From: Zygotorulaspora mrakii
Lineage: Eukaryota > Ascomycota > Saccharomycetes > Saccharomycetales > Saccharomycetaceae
NCBI RefSeq assembly: GCF_013402915.1
Contig: NC_050725.1
Coordinates: 186,001 to 250,000 of the forward strand
Length of the DNA: 64,000 bases
Direction of reading: 5' to 3'
Below, piece after piece: positions 60,097 to 64,000 of this stretch; within the stretch, counting starts at the first letter, position 1, and every line of letters begins with the position of its first letter. The notes beneath the pieces were generated by a model. That model had not been told where the DNA came from and did not search any database. It was given only the letters and a program-made list of their open reading frames with translations. The translations under genes were made by a program, and so were the position numbers.

Positions 60097-61278
60097 GCTG
60101 ATATCTTTATTTCCCGTGCTTGCCGTAGTTGCTGCTGTTGCTGTTGCCGCCGCGCCCTATCACTCTGCCTACAATGCCAGGTGTATCTCTTATAACCCTA
60201 CTCTTTCCTCGTTTCTGTGTCATTTATATACCTGAGATTCCCCTCTTGCCCCCTCATCTTGTCCTTCCCTGCCGACGCCTTGGCCTCGGCGGCATCTCCG
60301 AACAGGATCATTGCTCCAATGAGCATACCAGAGGAAACCCGTGCGATAAACAACTGGAAGGCGCTCAAGAGTCATACAAGACACGATTTGCAACCACGGC
60401 ATCATCACCAATATCAAGAGCCCTGTTGATGTTTACCACTGCAAACTCTACTTGTTCAACCTTCTAGGGCCCTGGGGCACCCGACCCATCGGGACATCAA
60501 GAGAACACCAGAGACAAGAGACCCCTCGGGCTGGAGTGCAGATCAGTATCTACAAACGAAATGTAAACATAAACACAGGCTACACAGACTACACAGACTA
60601 CACCGACCAGACAACGTAAACAAACCACAACCTGAGCGTCTTGATGTGATCTGGCATGCTGTAGGTCTGATAGCAGATTAGATATCTATCGAGTACTGTA
60701 AATAAACAGAATCTTATTGACACTATGAAAAGGAGCTGTGTCTGCGTCTGACTTCTGCGGCCGTTTCACGCGACGGGGCGGATTCAAACAGCAGGTGCAG
60801 GACTTTCCGCTCGGCGGCACGCCAGGCGGGGGGTACGGCCCGAGATTCCGCAGCGTGGAATGTGACACGGAAACCGTTCTCCGAGCCCGAAGCACGTTCG
60901 TGAGATGCGATAAACTGCCACTGTAACTCTGGACGGCGACGCCACAGATAGCACGTGCGATGGTACGCTCGTGCACAGTGATCTGGGAGCCGAAATGCGG
61001 GTAAGTGTCCGGAGCGGAAGCGAGGACGAATCTCGGACACCCGCAGAAACCAGAAAAAAAAAGTTTCTTTTCCCGCTATACACAGAGACGAAAAAAAGTT
61101 GAAATTTGCACAGAAAAATCGACGCTCACTGCATCTCATCACATAGCGCAAAGGCAGGCAGGTGGAATTAGAGGTAACTGGCTGTACAGCGTGAAAAAGC
61201 GGGACACTCAAAGAGTTAAACTTTTCAAACACGTAGCACTCGTCCAGTTGCACAAGCGGGAGTTGTGTGGAAGCTGCG
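60097..61278. other. GDH2-UBP10 divergent intergenic region
   Basis: 1.18 kb, GC-rich compared with neighbours, especially 60720-61000. It has a 9-bp tandem repeat at 60580-60606 and A-runs near 61045-61100. GATAA cores (60346 and 60909 areas) could bind nitrogen GATA factors at GDH2, but single cores are weak. Long open frames in it on both strands reflect the GC content. Confidence 0.6.
60580..60606 (+). repeat. 9-bp tandem repeat CTACACAGA
   Basis: Three units in a row, the third with one change (CTACACCGA). Confidence 0.8.
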
Positions 61279-63276
61279 ATGACTACTCAGGAAAGTATCA
61301 AACCGTTGGTAGATAATATACTGTCAAACCCGTTGCAGTTCAAAAGATCATCGATGAAGTCCGACGGCAGAGGTGGTGGTGGTATTGCCGATTTGTACGG
61401 TGCAAATACGAGTAAAAAGCGTGCGCCGTTCGTAGTGATAGGCGGTGCCAGAAAGAAGAGCAAGGTGGATGAGCAGCAGGATACTGCGGTTGCAGCAGCA
61501 GCATTACCAGCAGCAGAACTACCAGCGGGCAATGGGGCAGTGGCAGTGCCGGCTTCGATGGCAGAGGCGCTCAAAATGTATGTTGCAACGCCGTCGCAGC
61601 AGGACGCAGCAGTGTCCTCGAGCAGCGAGAGCGAGAGCGAGGAGTTTCACGAGGCCAACGAGTATGTCGAAAGCGTGGCAGGCGAGGAGGACGTAGGGAT
61701 GCCTTTGGAGCGCGGGTCTGGGTCGGATTCGGGATCTGCAGAGGAGAGCGAGGACCTGGACTACCAGAGCGGCGCATCTGGGGCAGAATCGTCCAGCGAT
61801 GAAGTGTCTCACGTATCGGAGGACGAAAAATACCAGCTGCACGAGGAAGCCGAGGAATCCAAGGAGCCGGAGAGGGACGCCCAGGTCAAGGCACCAGCCG
61901 GGCAGGAAGCTGGGCCACAGCGCGAGCTGGAAGAAGAGGAGGAACTGACGCATAAGTTACCTCTGGCACAGAGACTGGAGAGTGGACCGACACAGGCTGA
62001 CGATATTTCAGAATTTTACCAGTTCAATGAAAACGTCGATGACCGTGGATCATCGTTTCCCTCGCGTATTGTCAAAAATTGGGGGCCGGCTTTAACAGTG
62101 CTGAAGCCACGAGGTTTACTAAATCATGGGGTCACGTGCTATACCAATGCTGCTGTCCAGGCAATGATTCATATTCCCGCTATTCAGCATTATCTATTCG
62201 ACATATTGCGCGGCAAGTATGACGATACCATTGATCGTCATTCTGTGTCCTATGTGCTTGCGGAAACGAGCAGGAAAATGTGGTTACCACAGGACAAATC
62301 CAGAAAGAAGTCTTCTTCGTATTTTATCAATCCAAAGAAATTACTGGCAAGATTGGATGACATAAATTGCATGATGAGCGAATGGCAACAGGAAGATTCT
62401 CACGAATATTTCATGTCCTTAATGTCAAGATTACAGGAGGATTCTGTGCCTAGAGGTCACAAGATGACAGAATCTATTGTTTATGATATCTTTGGCGGTT
62501 TATTGAAACAAAAAGTGGCCTGCAAGTCTTGCGGATACGTTTCAGAGACCGAGCAACCATTCTACGATTTGTCTTTGCATTTAAAGGGCAAAAAAATTCT
62601 GCAACAAACAGCTTCATCATCATCAACCTCTTCCATAAATTCAGAAAATGGTGACTCGACACATAAAAAGTTTTCGATCGAGAAGTCGATAAAAGAATTC
62701 TTCAATACGGAACTGATAAAAGTTGATAAAGAGAAAAAGGGTTATGTGTGTGAGAATTGTAAAAAGACGACAAACGCATTGAAACATAATTTAATAATAA
62801 GGGCACCTGAAACTTTATTAATTCATTTGAAGAAATTTAGATTCAATGGAACGTCTTCTTCAAAGATGAAGCAAGCAGTTTCTTATCCGATGTTTTTGGA
62901 TCTAACAGAATACTGCGATAAAGTCTCCCTACCCGTCAAATATCAACTGACTACCGTTGTTGTTCACGAAGGTCGGTCCTTATCTTCCGGTCATTATATC
63001 GTTCATTGCAGACAACCTGATGGATCATGGGCCACTTATGATGACGAGTATATCAATAAGATTTCAGAAAAAGATGTATTAAAAGAAGCCAATGCATATT
63101 ACTTGTTGTACACGAGATTGACTCCAAGAAAAGTTTCTTTTAAAAAATCGGATAAAAAATTCGCTGATGAACTAAGTATTCCATTATCAAATAATGTATC
63201 CACACCTTCATCATCGCCTGTAATAAACCGGAACAAAAAGTGGAAGAAAAATATAAGAAAGAAGTTCAATCATTAA
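61279..63276 (+). CDS. UBP10: Ubiquitin-specific protease Ubp10/Dot4
   Basis: USP-class deubiquitinase of 665 aa, ortholog of S. cerevisiae UBP10/DOT4 (YNL186W, 792 aa), which removes ubiquitin from H2B and PCNA and supports telomeric silencing. The first 230 residues are acidic, Glu/Ser/Ala-rich and disordered (the Sir4- and histone-interaction part in yeast). The catalytic domain starts near 270: Cys box GLLNHGVTCYTNAAVQAM with C287, a CxxC...CxxC zinc ribbon (CKSCGY; CENCKK), and the His box SSGHYIVHC with H572 followed by DGSWATYDDE. The C-terminus is Lys-rich. ATG at 61279; the four codons before begin with GTG. The N-terminal coding part is far more GC-rich than the catalytic part. Confidence 0.95.
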   Translation: MTTQESIKPLVDNILSNPLQFKRSSMKSDGRGGGGIADLYGANTSKKRAPFVVIGGARKKSKVDEQQDTAVAAAALPAAELPAGNGAVAVPASMAEALKMYVATPSQQDAAVSSSSESESEEFHEANEYVESVAGEEDVGMPLERGSGSDSGSAEESEDLDYQSGASGAESSSDEVSHVSEDEKYQLHEEAEESKEPERDAQVKAPAGQEAGPQRELEEEEELTHKLPLAQRLESGPTQADDISEFYQFNENVDDRGSSFPSRIVKNWGPALTVLKPRGLLNHGVTCYTNAAVQAMIHIPAIQHYLFDILRGKYDDTIDRHSVSYVLAETSRKMWLPQDKSRKKSSSYFINPKKLLARLDDINCMMSEWQQEDSHEYFMSLMSRLQEDSVPRGHKMTESIVYDIFGGLLKQKVACKSCGYVSETEQPFYDLSLHLKGKKILQQTASSSSTSSINSENGDSTHKKFSIEKSIKEFFNTELIKVDKEKKGYVCENCKKTTNALKHNLIIRAPETLLIHLKKFRFNGTSSSKMKQAVSYPMFLDLTEYCDKVSLPVKYQLTTVVVHEGRSLSSGHYIVHCRQPDGSWATYDDEYINKISEKDVLKEANAYYLLYTRLTPRKVSFKKSDKKFADELSIPLSNNVSTPSSSPVINRNKKWKKNIRKKFNH

Positions 63277-63424
63277 GGAAGATAAGCCAAACCTCTTTTT
63301 TTTCTCTTCTATCACTTTTTTCTAAAGATTTACAGGTATAATTCTAATGCATTTTTGTTTTTTGTATAACGTATAGTATATTATTTACAGGCAAAGTAGA
63401 TTTGATATTTTTTTCTCAACATCT

Positions 63425-63874
63425 TCAAGGAACAACTTTAATACCCATGCTTCCTGCAACGCCAATGACAGACTTTACAATTCCTTCCATTGAAAGCATG
63501 GAATGCTTGCCATCTGACTTTTTTATTTTTGCAATTTCATAGATGTGCTTTAGTGACAGTTCACCAACTGTTCTCTCAGGAATTGAAATGTTTGGTTGTC
63601 CATGGCCTTTATCGACTCTTAGTGCTTTCAACAATAGGTATCCCGTAGGTGGAGACTTCATTTCAAAACTGAAAGATCTATCTGGCTTTATAGTTATCAT
63701 CACAGGGATGGGTGTACCGGGCTGATATGACGCTGTACGTGCATTGAACTCTTTACAAAAATCCATCGCTTTAATACCCTTGGAACCTAACGCAGGGCCC
63801 ACTGGAGGTGAAGGTGTTGCTTTACCTGCATCTACTATTAACTTCACAAATAAATTCTTAGCAACTCGTGACAT
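63425..63874 (-). CDS. MRPL19: Mitochondrial ribosomal protein uL11m (Mrpl19)
   Basis: Mitochondrial large-subunit protein of 149 aa, ortholog of S. cerevisiae MRPL19 (YNL185C, 158 aa), L11 family. The L11 N-domain has the conserved [20 protein letters not shown] and [15 protein letters not shown] segments; the C-terminal RNA-binding domain ends [13 protein letters not shown]. The N-terminus [12 protein letters not shown] is basic and may serve as the import signal. It is convergent with UBP10 (148 bp). Confidence 0.97.
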   Translation of the reverse strand: MSRVAKNLFVKLIVDAGKATPSPPVGPALGSKGIKAMDFCKEFNARTASYQPGTPIPVMITIKPDRSFSFEMKSPPTGYLLLKALRVDKGHGQPNISIPERTVGELSLKHIYEIAKIKKSDGKHSMLSMEGIVKSVIGVAGSMGIKVVP

Positions 63875-63990
63875 AACAAACTACGGATACTTATTTGCAG
63901 TGATATTGCAATGCCCGTTGCAATAAATTATTCTAATCAAGCATGGTTATTTCATTTATTTGATTTTTCATTATTGAGAAATTAAAAGCG

Positions 63991-63997
63991 TTACCCG
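63991..63997 (+). promoter_or_regulatory. Reb1-type site upstream of MRPL19
   Basis: TTACCCG, 117 bp before the MRPL19 start, at the very end of the window. Confidence 0.45.
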
Positions 63998-64000
63998 ACT

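Noticed and set aside
61519..61953. Long antisense frame over the GC-rich start of UBP10
   Set aside because: Produced by the GC-rich acidic repeats of UBP10 on the other strand; composition is that of a shadow frame.

Overview
This window is nuclear DNA from a budding yeast of the family Saccharomycetaceae. Nearly every long reading frame has a recognisable Saccharomyces cerevisiae counterpart. The gene order is that of a lineage that did not undergo the whole-genome duplication: orthologs of S. cerevisiae chromosome XIV genes (YNL212W down to YNL185C) and chromosome IV genes (YDL232W down to YDL215C) are interleaved in a single series. Where S. cerevisiae keeps two copies (SSB1/SSB2, GCS1/SPS18, WHI3/WHI4, HBT1/YNL195C, FMP45/YNL194C) only one is found here. 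An intact HO endonuclease gene next to SSB points to the Torulaspora/Zygosaccharomyces/Zygotorulaspora group; the species cannot be fixed from this window alone.

Layout. 1-11.2 kb: VID27 (cut by the window edge), MRX7, OST4, BRE4, PTP1, MER1, SSB. 11.4-14.9 kb: HO and a 1.7 kb promoter region shared with RIO2. 14.9-19.0 kb: RIO2, RTT106, GCS1. 19.0-20.7 kb: a gene-free stretch. 20.7-29.6 kb: SPS19, PSY2, NNR1, GCR2, SHS1. 30-37.3 kb: WHI3/4, SLZ1, HBT1-like and FMP45-like genes, all on the minus strand. 37.9-49.1 kb: CDC13, the YNL193W ortholog, CHS1, intron-bearing DTD1, DUG3, and the repeat-rich wall protein YNL190W. 49.9-63.9 kb: SRP1, KAR1, TIM22, SWT21, RRI1, GDH2, UBP10, MRPL19.

The genes are ordinary eukaryotic single-gene units and form no operon. 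Some share themes. MER1 and SLZ1 are meiosis genes and each carries a perfect URS1 (Ume6) site; SPS19 is also sporulation-linked in S. cerevisiae. HO has Swi4/Swi6-type cell-cycle boxes in a long promoter. CDC13, RTT106 and UBP10 concern telomeres and silent chromatin. CHS1, SHS1, the wall protein, and the HBT1- and FMP45-like genes concern wall, septum and cell cortex.

I saw no transposon, LTR, tRNA, centromere, CRISPR, virus-derived or toxin gene. I did not find a wholly new biological system. The strongest items for a second look are the regulatory sites at the meiotic and HO genes, recurrent TGTCCG motif clusters, the Ser-Gln repeat in Whi3, a sharp GC-rich island around the GDH2-UBP10 promoter, and small genes that simple ORF calling misses (OST4, DTD1 exon 1).
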